NCBI GenBank assembly: GCA_035771175.1
Contig: CM069594.1
Span: 45,311,534 to 45,375,533, forward strand
Direction of reading: 5' to 3'
Source of the DNA: Paratinospora sagittata
Taxonomy: Eukaryota > Streptophyta > Magnoliopsida > Ranunculales > Menispermaceae
DNA: 64,000 bases
Part shown: piece by piece, positions 38,125-52,068 of the stretch
How positions within the stretch are numbered: position 1 is the first letter of the stretch
Layout: every line of letters begins with the position of its first letter
The notes under the pieces: model-generated
Told to the model about the DNA's origin: nothing
Seen by the model: only the letters and a program-made list of their open reading frames with translations
Databases searched by the model: none
Program-made: the position numbers and the translations under genes

Positions 38125-39307
38125 ATATAAGATTAAAAACTAGTAAATAATTCAATACTCATGAAAATTATGATTAAAACCTTTCGGAAAACATTTTTTG
38201 CGAAATGGAATACTATATCGAAGTGATTTTGATGACTTTTCAATTTTCAGAGTTTTAGTGCTGAGATTGATCGAGAAGTTACCCTACACACCAAAGATAA
38301 AACAAATGCATTAGACATGAGATACGTCTTCGTTCTTCGAGCTTGATCTTTGTAGACTTCGATCTCTATTGTTTGATGTGTTGTTGATGATTAGTTCAAG
38401 CTCTTAGAAAAAAACAATACAGGTGATGTTTTCTCTTACCGAGAACACTTCACATACTTACAGTTTAAAACAATAGATAGCCTCTGGAAATCTAAGCACA
38501 AAAGGGATAAAATGAAGAACTAGTGAAATAATGAGGGTATCTTCAAGACAGTTTGCAATTTTGATTCAATTCGAAGGTTGTTTGGACAAATGCAAGAATA
38601 ACGACTTTCTTTGATTTAAACACTCTTTGGAAAGCTCAGTCTAACTTGCAAAAATCGTGCGTGTTCTATCGTTGAAAATCAGAGAATGAGGGTTTTATAT
38701 AATTAGCAGTTGCTGGTTAAAGAGGAAGGGAGTACAAAATGATTTGAATTCAAAACGTTGTTTAATCTAAAGTTGTTTTGGGCGTGCGAGACAATGAGAA
38801 TCATCAAGGTGTTAGTAGAGAATATTTCAATTAAGATAACGAGGCAAAACTGTGTAAGGTATAGAAAAGTCGAGCAAGCAGAAGTAGCCACATTTTTCTC
38901 GTTAGAAATATCTGATTTTTGTCTTAAACGTGGATAACGCGTTATTGGGTTGTGTATCATGTTCTCAATTGAAATATAGCAGATCGATATACACAAACCC
39001 GAGAGCTTCAGTTTTGCACACTTTCCGATAGCGAGTTATCAAGGCCTATAGTTCGCGATTGCCCATTTTACTAAAAATGGAAAGATCACGACAACATCTT
39101 TATAGCGAGTTATCAAATGGGATAGCGCGCTATAGACAATTTTCAACAAAAACAAATGTTTTGTTATCCGACCCTATCAGCGGACTATCAACATTGATAG
39201 GGCGTTAGTACCTGCTGGAAAAATTTTGCAAATTGCTGAATATCCTTATTTTTGGAAAATTAATATTTTGACACTGAAGAACCATTGCATTGACTCAAAA
39301 TATATTG
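38125..39307 (+). repeat. satellite monomer 33
   Basis: The tail has TTATCCGACCC and GGACTATCAACATTG, shared with the tail of monomer 34. Confidence 0.93.
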
Positions 39308-40560
39308 ATATAAGATTAAAAACTAGTAAATAATTCACAACTCATTAAAATTATGATTAAAACCTTTCGGAAAACATTTTTTGCAAAATGGAATACTATA
39401 TCGAAGTGATTTTGATGACTTTTCAATTTTTAGAGTTTTAGTGCGGAGATTGATCGAGACGTTACCCTACACACCAAAGATAAAACAAATGCATTAGACA
39501 TGAGATACGTCTTCGTTCTTCGAGCTTAATCATTGTAGACTTCGATCTCTATTGTTTGATGCGTTCTTGATGATTAGTTCAAGCTCTTAGAAAAAAAACA
39601 ATACTGGTGATGTTTTCTTTTATCGAGAACACTTCACATACTTACAGTTTAAAACAATAGACAGCCTCTGGAAAGCTCAGCACAAAAGGGATAAAAAGAA
39701 GAACGTGCGAAATAATGAGGTTATCTTCAAGACAGTTTGCAATTTTGATTCAGTTCGAAGGTTGTTTGGACAAATGGAAGAATAACGACTTTCTTCGATT
39801 GAAACACTTTTTGGAAAGCTCAGTCTAACTTGCAAAAATCGTGCGTGTTCTATCTTTGAAAATCAGAGAATGAGGGTTTTATAAAATTAGCAGTTGTTGG
39901 TTAAAGAGGAAGAGAGTACAAAATGATTTGAATTCAAAACATTGTTTAATCTAAAGTTGTTTCGGGCGTGCGAGACAATGGGAATCATCAAGGTGTTAGT
40001 AGAGAATATTTCAATTAAAATAACCAGACAACACTATGTAAGGTATAGAAAAGTCGAGCAAGCAGAAGTGGCCACATTTTTCTTGTTAGAAATATCTGAT
40101 TTTTGTCTCCAACGTGGATAGCGTGTTATTGGGTTGTGTTTCTTGTTCTCTATTGAAAGATAGCAGGTCGATATACGCAAACCCGAGAGCTCGAGTTTTT
40201 AAGACTTTCCGATAGCGAGTTATCAAGGCCTATAGCACGCTATTGCCCATTTTACTAAAAATGGAAAGATCACGACAACATCTTTATAGCGAGTTATCAA
40301 AAGGGATAGGGCGCTATAGGCAATTTTCAAGAAAAACAAATGTTTTATTATCCGACCCTATCAGCGGACTATCAACATTGATAGGGCGTTAGTACCTGCT
40401 GGAAAAATTTTGCAAATTGCTGAATATCCTTATTTTTGGAAAATTAATATTTTGACACTGAAGAACCATTGCATTGACTCAAAATATATTGATATAAGAT
40501 TAAAAACTAGTAAATAATTCACAACTCATTAAAATTATGATTAAAACCTTTCGGAAAACA
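39160..40560 (+). repeat. one-monomer duplication seam (33/34/35)
   Basis: TTATCCGACCC, CAACATTGATAGGGCGTTAG and CACAACTCATTAAAATTATG occur together at the 33/34 junction and again at the 34/35 junction, 1,184 bp later. Confidence 0.8.
39308..40491 (+). repeat. satellite monomer 34
   Basis: It contains a tract (about 39,985-40,165) matching monomer 41, with AATAACCAGACAACACTATG and TTGTGTTTCTTGTTC. Confidence 0.93.
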
Positions 40561-41650
40561 TTTTTTGCAAAATGAAATACTATATCGAAGTGATTTTGAT
40601 GACTTTTCAATTTTCAGAGTTTTAGTGCTGAGATTGATCGAGAAGTTACCCTACACACCAAAGATAAAACAAATGCATTAGACAGGAGATACGTCGTCGT
40701 TCTTCGAGCTTGATCATTGTAGACTTCGATCTCTATTGTTTGATGTGTTGTTGATGATTAGTTCAAGCTCTTAGAAAAAAAAAAAATAAGTGATGTTTTC
40801 TCTTACCGAGAACACTTCACAAACTTACAGTTTAAAACAATAGATAGCCTCTGGAAATCTTAGCACAAAAGGGATAAAAAGAAGAACTTGCGAAATAATG
40901 AGGGTATCTTCAAGACAGTTTGCAATTTTGATTCAGTTCGAAGGTTGTTTGGACAAATGGAAGAATAACGACTTTCTTCGATTAAAACACTCTTTGGAAA
41001 GCTCAGTCTAATTTGCAAAAATCGTGCGTGTTCTATCTTTGAAAATCAGAGAATAAGTGTTTTATAAACTAAGCAGTTGCAGGTTAAAGAGGAAGAGAGT
41101 ACAAATTGATTTAAATTCAAAACGTTGTTTAATCTAAAGTTGTTTTGGGCGTGCGAGACATTGAAAATCATCAAGGTGTTAGTAGGGAATATTTCAATTA
41201 AGATAACCAGGAAAAACTGTGTAAGGTATGGAAAAGTCGAGCAAGGAGAAGTGGCCACATTTGTCTCGTTAGAAATATCTGATTTTTGTCTCAAACGTGG
41301 ATAGCGTGTTATTATGTTGTGTATCATGTTCTCTATTGAAATATAGCAGGTCTATATACGCAAACCCGAGAGCTCGATTTTTTCACGCTTTCCGATAGCG
41401 AGTTATCAAGGCCTATAGTTCGCGATTGCCCATTTTACTAAAAATGGAAAGATGACGACAACATCTTTATAGCGAGTTATCAAATGGGATAGCGCGCTAT
41501 AGACAATTTTTAACAAAAACAACCCTATCAGCGGGCTATCAACGCTGATAGGGCGCTAGTGCCTGCTGGAAAATTTTTGCAAATTGCTGAATAGCCTTAT
41601 TTTTGGAAAATTAATATTTTAACACTCAAGAACCATTCCATTCACTCAAA
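40492..41650 (+). repeat. satellite monomer 35 (short)
   Basis: About 15 bp of the A-rich spacer are lost near 41,520. Front and tail derive from the duplication shared with monomer 34. It has AGAATAAGTGTTTTATAAAC, also in monomers 36 and 37. Confidence 0.92.
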
Positions 41651-42813
41651 ATATAATTCAAAACTCATTGAAATTATGATTAAAACCTTTCGGAAAACAT
41701 TTTTTTCAAAATGGAATACTATATCGAAGTGATTTTGAAGACTTTTTCAATGTTCAGAGTTTTAGTGCTGAGATTGATGGAGAAGTTACCCTACACACCA
41801 AAGATAAAACTAATGCATTAGACATGAGATACGTCTTCGTCCTTCGAGCTTGATGTTTGTAGACTTCGACACCAATTGTTCGATGTGTTGTTGATGATTA
41901 GTTCAAGCTCTTAGAAAAAAAAATACAGGTGATGTTTTCTCTTACCGAGAACACTTTACATACTTACAGTTTAAAACAATAGATAGCTTCTAGAAATCTC
42001 AGCACAAAAGGGATAAAATGAAGAACTTGCGAAATAATGAGGTTATCTTCAAGACAGTTTGCAATTTTGATTCAGTTCGAAGGTTGTTTGGAAAAATGGA
42101 AGAATAACGACTTTCTTCGATTTAAACACTCTTTGGAAAGCTCAGTCTAACTTGCAAAAATCGTGCGTGTTCTATCTTTGAAAATCAGAGAATAAGTGTT
42201 TTATAAACTAAGCAGTTGCAGGTTAAAGAGGAAGAGAGTACAAAATGATTTGAATTCAAAACGTTGTTTAATCTAAAGTTGTTTTGGGCGTGCGAGACAT
42301 TGAAAATCATCAAGGTGTTAGTAGAGAATATTTTAATTAAGATAACCAGGCAAAACTGTGTAAGGTATAAAAAAGTCGAGCAAGCAGAAGTGGCCACAAT
42401 TTTCTCGTTAGAAATATCTGATTTTTGTCTTAAACGTGGGTAGCGTGTTATTGGATGGTGTATCATGTTCTCTTTTTAAATATACCAGGTCGATATACAC
42501 AAACCCGAGAGCTCGAGTTTTTTAGACTTTCCGATAGCGAGTTATCAAGGCCTATAGCGTGCGATTGCCCATTTTACGAAAAATGGAAAGATCACGACAA
42601 CAACTTTATAGCGAGTTATCAAATAGGATAGCGCGCTATAGACAATTTTCAAGAAAAACAAATGATTTGTTGTATAACCCTATCAGCAGGCTATCAACAC
42701 TGATAGGGCGCTAGTGCCTGCTGGAAAATTTGTGCAAATTGCTGAATAGCCTTATTTTTGGAAAATTAATATTTTGACACTCAAGAACCATTCTATTGAC
42801 TCAAAATATATTA
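41651..42813 (+). repeat. satellite monomer 36 (short)
   Basis: The start is eroded: AAAATATAATTCAAAACTC lacks about 25 bp of the usual start block, so the boundary is approximate. Confidence 0.9.
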
Positions 42814-43995
42814 ATATAAGATTAAAAACTATTAAATAATTCAAAACTCATTGAAATTATGATTAAAACCTTCCTTAAACGTTGTTTTCAAAATGGAATA
42901 CTATATCGAAGTGATTTTGAAGACTTTTTCGATGTTCAGAGTTTTAGTGCTGAGCTTGATCGAGAAGTTACCCTACACACCAAAGATAAAACTAATGCAT
43001 TAGACATGAGATACGTCTTCGTCCTTCGAGCTTGATCTTTGTACACTTCGACACCTATTGTTTGATGTGTTGTTGATGATTAGTTTAAGCTCTTAGAAAA
43101 AAAAAATACAGGTGATGTTTTCTCTTACCGAGAACACTTCACATACTTACAGTTTAAAACAATAGACAGCCTCTGGAAATCTCAGCACAAAAGGGATAAA
43201 AAGAAGAACTTTCGAAATAATGAGGTTATCTTCAATACAGTTTGCAATTTTGATTCAGTTCGAAGGTTGTTTGGCCAAATAGAAGAATAACGACTTTCTT
43301 CGATTGAAACAGTCTTTGGAAAGCTCAGTCTAACTTGCAAAAATCGTGCGTGTTCTATCTTTGAAAATCAGAGAATAAGTGTTTTATAAACTAAGCAGTT
43401 GCAGGTCAAAGAGGAAGAGAGTACAAAATGATTTGAATTCAAAACATTGTTTAATCTAAAGTTGTTTTGGGCGTGCGAGACATTGAAAATCATCAAGGTG
43501 TTAGTAGAGAATATTTTAATTAAGATAACCAGGCAAAACTGTGTAAGGTATAGAAAAGTCGAGCAAGCAGAAGTGGCCACATTTTTCTCGTTAGAAATAT
43601 CTGATTTTTGTCTTAAACGTGGATAGCGTGTTATTGGATTGTGTATCATGTTCTCTTTTGAAATATAGCAGGTCGATATACACCAACCCGAGAGCTCGAG
43701 TTTTTTAGACTTTCCGATAGCGAGTTATCAAGGCCTATAGCGCGATTGCCCATTTTACTAAAAATGGAAAGATCACGACAACAACTTTATAGCGAGTTAT
43801 CAAATGGGATAGCGCCCTATAGACAATTTTCAAGAAAAATAAATGATTTGTTATATAACCCTATCAGCGGGGCTATCAACACTGATAGGGCGCTACTGCC
43901 TGCTGGAAAATTTGTGCAAATTGCTGAATAGCCTTATTTTTGGAAAATTAATATTTTGACACTCAAGAACCATTCTATTGACTCAAAATACATTA
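42814..43995 (+). repeat. satellite monomer 37
   Basis: It has the start variant TTAATATAAG and GCGAGACATTGAAAATC, shared with monomers 35 and 36. Confidence 0.93.
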
Positions 43996-45178
43996 ATATA
44001 AAATTAAAAACTATTAAATAATTCAAAACTCATTGAAATTATGATTAAAACCTTTCGTGAAACAATGTTTTCAAAATGGAATACTATATCGAAGTGATTT
44101 TGAAGACTTTTTCAATGTTCAGAGTTTTAGTGCTGAGCTTGATCGAGAAGTTACCCTACAACCAAAGATAAAACTAATGCATTAGACATGAGATACGTCT
44201 TCGTCCTTCGAGCTTGATCTTTGTAGACTTCGACACCTATTGTTTGTTGTGTTGTTGATGATTAGTTCAAGCTCTTAGAAAAAAAAAATACAGGTGATGT
44301 TTTCTCTTACCGAGAACACTTCACATACTTACAGTTTAAAACAATAGACAGCCTCTGGAAACCTCAGCACAAAAGGGATAAAAAGAAGAACGTGCGAAAT
44401 AATGAGGTTATCTTCAAGACAGTTTGCAATTTTGATTCAGTTCGAACGTTGTTTGGACAAACGGAAGAATAACGACTTTCTTCGATTAAAACACTCTTTG
44501 GAAAGCTCAGTCTAATTTGCAAAAATCGTGCGTGTTCTATCTTTGAAAATCAGAGAATGAGGGTTTTATAAAATTAGCAGTTGCAGGTTAAAGAGGAAGA
44601 GAGTACAAAATGATTTGAATTCAAAACGTTGTTTAATCTAAAGTTGTTTTGGGCGTGTGAGACAATGGGAATCATCAAGGTGTTACTAAAGAATATTTCA
44701 ATTAAGATAACTAGGCAAAACTGTGCAAGGTATAGAAAAGTCGAGCAAGGAGAAGTGGCCACATTTTTCTCGTTAGAAATATCTGATTTTTGTCTCAAAC
44801 GTGGATAGCGTGTTATTGGGTTGTGTATCATGTTCTCTATTGAAAGAGAGCTGGTCGATATACACAAACCCGAGAGGTTGAGTTTTTCAGACGTTCCGAT
44901 AGCGAGTTATCAAGGCCTATAGCGCGCTATTGCCTATTTTACTAAAAATGAAAAGATTAAGACAATATCTTTATAGCGAGTTATCAAATGGGATTGCGCG
45001 CTATAGACAATTTTCAAGAAAAACAAATGTTTTCTTATATAACCTTATCAGCGGGCTATCAACGCTGATAGGGCGCTAGTGCTTGCGAGAAAATTTGTGC
45101 AAATTGCTAAAAAGCCTTATTTTTGGAAAATTAATATTTTGACACTCATGAACCATTCCATTGACTCCAAATATATTA
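43996..45178 (+). repeat. satellite monomer 38
   Basis: A full-length copy. The tail is diverged, with AAAAGATTAAGACAATATC near 44,949. Confidence 0.93.
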
Positions 45179-46203
45179 ATATAAGATTAAAAACTATTAA
45201 ATACTTCAAAACTCATTGAGATACGTCTTCGTCCTTCGAGTTTGATCTTTGTAGACTTCAACACCTATTGTTTGATGTGTTGTTGATGATTAGTTCAAGC
45301 TCTTAGAAAAAAAAATAGAGGTGATGTTTTCTTTTACCGAGAACACTTCACATACTTACAGTTTAAAACAATAGATAGCTTCTAGAAATCTCAGCACAAA
45401 AGGGATAAAATGAAGAACTTGCGAAATAATGAAGTTATCTTCAAGGCAGTTTGCGATTTTGATCCAGTTCGAAGGATGTTGGAAAAATGGAAGTATAACG
45501 ACTTTCTTCGATTTAAACACTCTTTGGAAAGCTCAGTCTAACTTGCAAAAATCGTGCGTGTTCTATCTTTAAAAATCAGAGAATAAGGGTTTTATAAACT
45601 TAGTAGTTGGAGGTTAAAGAGGAAGAGAGTACAAAATGATTTGAATTCAAAACGATGTTTAATCTAAAGTTGTTTTGGGCGTGCGAGACAATAAAAATCA
45701 TCAAGGTGTTAGTAGAGAATATTTCAATTAAGATAACCAGGCAAAACTGTGTAAGGTATAGAAAAGTCGAGCATGGAGAAGTGGCCACATTTTTCTCGTT
45801 AGAAATATCTTATTTTTGTCTTAAACGTGGATAGCGTGTTATTGGGTTGTGTATCATGTTCTCTTTTGAAATATTGCAGGTCGATATACACAAACCCAAG
45901 AGCTCGAGTTTTTTAGACTTTCCGATAGCGAGTTATAAAGGCCTATAGCACGCGATTGCCCATTTTACTAAAAATGGAAAGATCACGACAACATCTTTAT
46001 AGCGAGTTATCAAATGGGATAGCGCGCTATAGACAATTTTTAAGAAAAACAAATGTTTTGTTATATAACCCTATCAGCGGGCTATCAACACTAATAGGGC
46101 GTTAGTGCCTGCTGGAAAATTTGTGCAAATTGCTGAATAGCCTTATTTTTGGAAAATTATATTTTGACACTCAAGAACCATTCCATTGACTCAAAATATA
46201 TTA
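45179..46203 (+). repeat. satellite monomer 39 (~157-bp deletion)
   Basis: Near 45,215 AACTCATTGAGATACGTC joins the start block to the GAGATACGTC block, removing the conserved TTCAAAATGGAATAC region. Confidence 0.92.
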
Positions 46204-47375
46204 ATATAAGATTAAAAACTATTAAATAAATCAAAACTCATTGAATTTATGATTAAAACCTTTCGTGAAACATTTTTTTCAAAATGGAATACTATATCGA
46301 AGTGATTTTGAAGGCTTTTTCAATGTTCAGAGTTTTAGTGCTGAGATTGATCGAGAAGTTACCCTACACACCAAAGATAAAACTAATGCATTAGACATGA
46401 GATACGTCTTCGTCCTTCGAGCTTGATCTTTGTAGACTTCGACACCTATTGTTTGATGTATTGTTGATGATTAGTTCAAGCTCTTAGAAAAAAAAAATAC
46501 AGGTGATGTTTTCTTTTACCGAGAACACTTCACATACTTACAGTTTAAAACAATAGATAGCCTCTGGAAATCTCAGCACAAAAGGGATAAAAAGAAGAAC
46601 TTGCAAAATAATGAGGTTATCTTCAAAACAGTTTGCAATTTTGATTCAGTTCGAAGGTTGTTTGGACAAATGGAAGAATAACGACTTTCTTCGATTAAAA
46701 CATTCTTTGGAAAGCTCAGTCTAATTTGCAAAAATCGTGCGTGTTCTATCTTTGAAAATCAGAGAATGAGGGTTTTATAAAATTAGCAGTTGCAGGTTAA
46801 AGAGGTAGAGAGTAAAAAATGATTTGAATTTAAAACGTTGTTTAATCTAAAGTTGTTTTGGGCGTGCGAGACAATGGGAATCATCAAGGTGTTAGTAGAG
46901 AATATTTCAATTAAGATAACCAGGCAAAACTGTGCATGGTATAGAAAAGTCAAGCAAGGAGAAGTGGCCACATTTTTCTCGTTAGAAATATCTGATTTTT
47001 GCCTCAAACGTGGATAGCGTGTTATTGGGTTGTGTATCATGTTCTCTATTGAAAGATAGCTGGTCGATATACACAAACCTGAGAGGTCGAGTTTTTCAGT
47101 CTTTCCGATAGCGAGTTATCAAGGCCTATAGCGCGCGATTGCCCATTTTACTAAAAAAGGAAAGATCACGACAACATCTTTATATCGAGTTATCAAATGC
47201 GATAGCGCGCTATAGACAATTTTCAACAAAAACAAATGTTTTGTTATATAACCCTTTCAGCGGGCTATCAACGCTGATAGGGCGCTAGTGCCTGCTGGAA
47301 AATTTGTGCAAATTGCTGAATAGCCTTATTTTTTGAAAATTAATATTTTGACACTAGAGAACCATTCCATTGACC
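46204..47375 (+). repeat. satellite monomer 40
   Basis: A full copy up to its end, where the junction with monomer 41 is damaged. Confidence 0.9.
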
Positions 47376-48529
47376 TAAAAATGGAATTGTGATTCAAACC
47401 TTTCGGAAAACATTTTTTTCAAAATGGAAAACTATATCGAAGTGATTTTGATGACTTTTTCAATGTTCAGAGTTTTAGTGCTGAGATTGATCAAGAAGTT
47501 ACCCTACACACCAAAGATAAAACTAATGCATTAGACATGAGATATGTCTTCGTTCTTCGAGCTTGATCTTTGTTTACTTCGATACCTATTGTTTGATGTG
47601 GTGTTGATGATTAGTTCAAGCTCTTAGAAAAAAAAATACAGGTGATGTTTTCTCTTACCGAGAACACTTCACATACTTACAGTTTAAAACAATAGATAGC
47701 CTTTGGAAATTTCAGCACAAAAGGGATAAAATGAAGAACTTGCGAAATAATGAGGTTATCTTCAAGACAGTTTGCAATTTTGATTCAGTTCGAAGGTTGT
47801 TTGGACAAAAGGAAAAATAACGACTTTCTTCGATTTAAACAGTCTTTGGAAAGCTCAATCTAACTTCCAAAAATCGTGCGTGTTCTATCTTTGAAAATTA
47901 GAGAATGAGGGTTTTATAAAATTAGCAGTTGCAGGTTAAAGATGAAGAGGAGAGTACAAAATGATTTGAATTCAAAACATTGTTTAATCTAAAGTTGTGT
48001 TAGGAGTGCGAGACATTGGGAATCATCAAGGTGTTAGTAGAGAATATTTCAATTAAAATAACCAGACAACACTATGTAAGGTATAGAAAAGTCGAGCAAG
48101 CAGAAGTGGCCACATTTTTCTTGTTAGAAATATCTGATTTTTGTCTCCAACGTGGATAGCGTGTTATTGGGTTGTGTTTCTTGTTCTCTATTGAAAGATA
48201 GCAGGTCGATATACACAAACCCGAGAGCTCGAGTCTTTCAGACGTTTCGATGGCGAGTTATCAAGGCCTATAGCGCGCTATAGCCCATTTTACTAAAAAT
48301 GGAAAGATCACGACAACATGCTCATATCGAGTTATCAAATGGGATGGCGCGATATAGACAATTTTCAAGAAAAACAATTGTTTTGTTATACAACCCTATC
48401 AGCGGGCTTTCAACACTGATAGGGCGCAAGTGCCTACTAAAATTTTTTTGCAAATTGCTGAATAGCCTTATTTTTGGAAAATTAATATTTTAACACTCAA
48501 CCACCATTCCATTGACTCAAAATATATTG
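47376..48529 (+). repeat. satellite monomer 41 (start deleted)
   Basis: The start block is reduced to CTAAAAATGGAATTGTGATT, a loss of about 40 bp, so the boundary is approximate. It carries the tract shared with monomer 34. Confidence 0.9.
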
Positions 48530-49707
48530 ATATATGATTAAAAACTATTAAATAATTCAAAACTCATTGAAATTATGATTAAAACCTTTCGGAAAACATT
48601 TTTTTCAAAATGGAATACTATATCGAAGTGATTTTGATGACTTTTCAATTTTCAGAGTTTTAGTGCTGAGATTGATCGAGAAGTTACTCTACCCACCAAA
48701 GATAAAACTAATTCATTAGACATGAGATACGTTTTCGTTCTTCGAGCTTGATCTCTGTAGACTTTGATACCTGTTGTTTGATGTGTTGTTGATGATTAGT
48801 TCAAGCTCTTAGAAAAAAAAATACAGGTGATGTTTTCTCTTACTGAGAACACTTCACATACTTACAGTTTAAAACAATAGATAGCCTCTGGAAATCTCAG
48901 CACAAAAGGGATAAAATGATAAACTTGAGAAATAATGAGGTTATCTTCAAGACAGTTCAGAATTTTGATTCAGTTCGAAGGTTGTTTGGACAAATGCAAG
49001 AATAACGACTTTCTTCGATTTAAACAGTCTTTGGAAAGCTCAGTCTAACTTGCAAAAATTGCGCGTGTTCTATCTTTGAAAATCAGAGAATGAGGGTTTT
49101 ATAAAATTAGCAGTTGCAGGTTAAGGAGGAAGAGAGTACAAAATTATTTAAATTCAAAACGTTGTTTAATCTAAAGTTGTTTTGGGCGTGCGAGACAACG
49201 GGAATCATCATGGTGTTAGTAGAGAATATTTCAATTAAGATAACAAGACAAAACTGTGTAAGGTATAGAAAAGTCAAGCAAGCAGAAGTGGCCACATTTT
49301 TCTCCTTAGAAATATTTAATTTTTGTCTCAAACAAGCATAGCGTGTTATTGGGTTGTGTTTCATGTTCTCTATTGAAAGATAGCAGGTCGATATACACAA
49401 CCAGGGAGGTCGAGTTTTTCAGACTTTCCGATAGCGAGTTATCAAGGCCTATAGCACGCTACTACCCATTTTACTAAAAATGGAAAGATCACGACAACAT
49501 GTTTATATCGAGTTATCAAATGAGATAGCGCTACAGACGCTTTTCAAGAAAAACAAATGTTTTGTTATACAACCTATCAGTGGGCTATCAACACCGATAG
49601 GGCGCTAGTGCCTACTAAATTTTTTTTGAAAATTGCTGAATAGCCTTATTTTTGGAAAATTAATATTTTAACACTCAACAACCATTCCATTTACTCAAAA
49701 TATAAAG
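48530..49707 (+). repeat. satellite monomer 42
   Basis: First of a local trio (42-44) with GACAGTTCA and TTTCTCCTTAGAAATAT. The palindrome has decayed to TAGCACGCTACTACCC near 49,452. Confidence 0.93.
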
Positions 49708-50886
49708 ATATAAGATTAAAAACTATTAAATAATTCAAAACTCATTGAAATTATGATTAAAACCTTTCGGAAAACATTTTGTTCAAAATAGAATACTATA
49801 TCGAAGTGATTTTGATGACTTTTCAATTTTCAGAGTTTTAGTGCTGAGATTGATCGAGAAGTTACCCTACACACCAAAGATAAAACTAATTCATTAGACA
49901 TGAGATACGTTTTCGTTCTTCGATCTTCATCTTTGTAGACTTCGATACCTATTGTTTGATGTGTTGTTGATGATTAGTTCAAGCTCTTAGAAAAAAAATA
50001 CAGGTGATTTTTTCTCTTACCGAGAACACTTCACATACTTACAGTTTAAAACAATAAATAGCCTCTGGAAATCTCAGCACAAAAGGGATAAAATGAAGAA
50101 CTTGCGAAATAATGAGGTTATCTTCAAGACAGTTCACAATTTTGATTCAGTTCGAAGGTTGTTTGGACAAATGCAAGAATAACGACTTTCTTCGATTTAA
50201 ACAGTCTTTGGAAAGCTCAGTCTAACTCGCAAAAATCGTGCGTATTCTATCTTTGAAAATCAGAGAATGAGGGTTTTATAAAATTAGCTGTTGCAGGTTA
50301 AAGAGGAAGAGAGTACAAAATGATTTGAATTCAAAACGTTGTTTAATCTAAAGTTGTTTTGGGAGTGCGAGACAACAGGAATCATCATGGTGTTAGTAGA
50401 GAATATTTCAATTAAGATAACAAGACAAAACTGTGTACGGTATAGAAAAGTCAAGCAAGCAGAAGTGGCCACATTTTTCTCCTTAGAAATATTTAATTTT
50501 TGTCTCAAACAAGGATAGCGTGTTATTGGGTTGTGTTTCATGTTCTCTATTGAAAGATAGCAGGTCGATATACACAAACCAGGGAGGTCGAGTTTTTCAG
50601 ACTTTCCAATAGCGAGTTATCAAGGCCTATAGCACGCTACTACCCATTTTACTAAAAATGGAAAGATCACGACAACATGTTTATATCGAGTTATCAAATG
50701 AGATAGCGCTATAGACGTTTTTCAAGAAAAACAAATGTTTTGTTATACAACCCTATCAGCGGGCTATCAACACCGATAGGGCGCTAGTGCCTACTGAAAT
50801 TTTTTTTCAAATTGCTGAATAGCCTTACTTTTAAAAAATTAATATTTTAACACTCAACAACCATTCCATTGACTCAAAATATATTG
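49708..50886 (+). repeat. satellite monomer 43
   Basis: Very close to monomer 42, including CACGCTACTACCC and CAAACAAGGATAG. Confidence 0.94.
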
Positions 50887-52068
50887 ATATAAGATTAAAA
50901 ACTATTAAATAATTCAAAACTCATTGAAATTATGATTAAAACCTTTCGGAAAACATTTTTTTCAAAATGGAAAACTATATCGAAGTGATTTTGATGACTT
51001 TTCAATTTTCAGAGTTTTAGTGCTAAGATTGATCGAGAAGTTACCCTACACACCAAAGATAAAACTAATTCATTAGACATGAGATACGTTTTCGTTCTTC
51101 GAGCTTGATCTTTGTAGACTTCGATACCAATTGTTCGATGTGTTGTTGATGATTAGTTCAAGCTCTTAGAAAAACAAATACAGGTGATGTTTTCTCTTAC
51201 GGAGAACACTTCACATACTTACAGTTTAAAACAATAGATAGCCTCTGGAAATCTCAGCACAAAAGGGATAAAATGAAGAACTTGCGAAATAATGAGGTTC
51301 TCTTCAAGACAGTTCACAATTTTGATTCAGTTCGAAGGTTGTTTGGACAAATGCAAGAATAACAACTTTCTTCGATTTAAACAGAATTTGGAAAGCTCAG
51401 TCTAACTTGCAAAAATCGTGCGTGTTCGATCTTTGAAAATCAGAGAATGAGGGTTTTATAAAATTAGCAGTTGCAGGTTAAAGAGGAAGAGAGTACAAAA
51501 TGATTTGAATTCAAAACGTTGTTTAATCTAAAGTTGTTTTGGGCGTGCGAGACAACGGGAATCATCATGGTGTTAGTAGAGAATATTTCAATTAAGATAA
51601 CCAGACAAAACTGTGTAAGGGATAGAAAAGTCAAGCAAGCAGAAGTGGCCACATTTTTCTCCTTAGAAATATCTAATTTTTGTCTCAAACGTGGATAGCG
51701 TGTTATTGGGTTGTGTATCATGTTCTGTATTGAAAGATAGTAGGTCGATATACACAAACCCGATAGTTCGAGTCATTCAGACTTTCCGATAGCGAGTTAT
51801 CAAGGCCTATAGCGCGCTATTGCCCATTTTACCAAAAATGGAAACATCACGACAACACGTTTATATTGAGTTATCAAATGGAATAGCGCGCTATAGACAA
51901 TTTTCAAAAAAAATAATTGTTTTGTTATACAACCGTATCAGCAGGCTATCAACACTGATAGGGCGCTAGTGCCCACTGGAAAATTTTTGCAAATTGCTGA
52001 ATAGCCTTATTTTTGGAAAATTAATATTTTAACACTCAACAACCATTCCGTTGACTCAAAATATATTG
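50887..52068 (+). repeat. satellite monomer 44
   Basis: The front and middle are of the 42/43 type. The tail has TTTACCAAAAATGG and ACACGTTTATATTGAG, as in monomers 46, 52 and 53. Confidence 0.93.
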
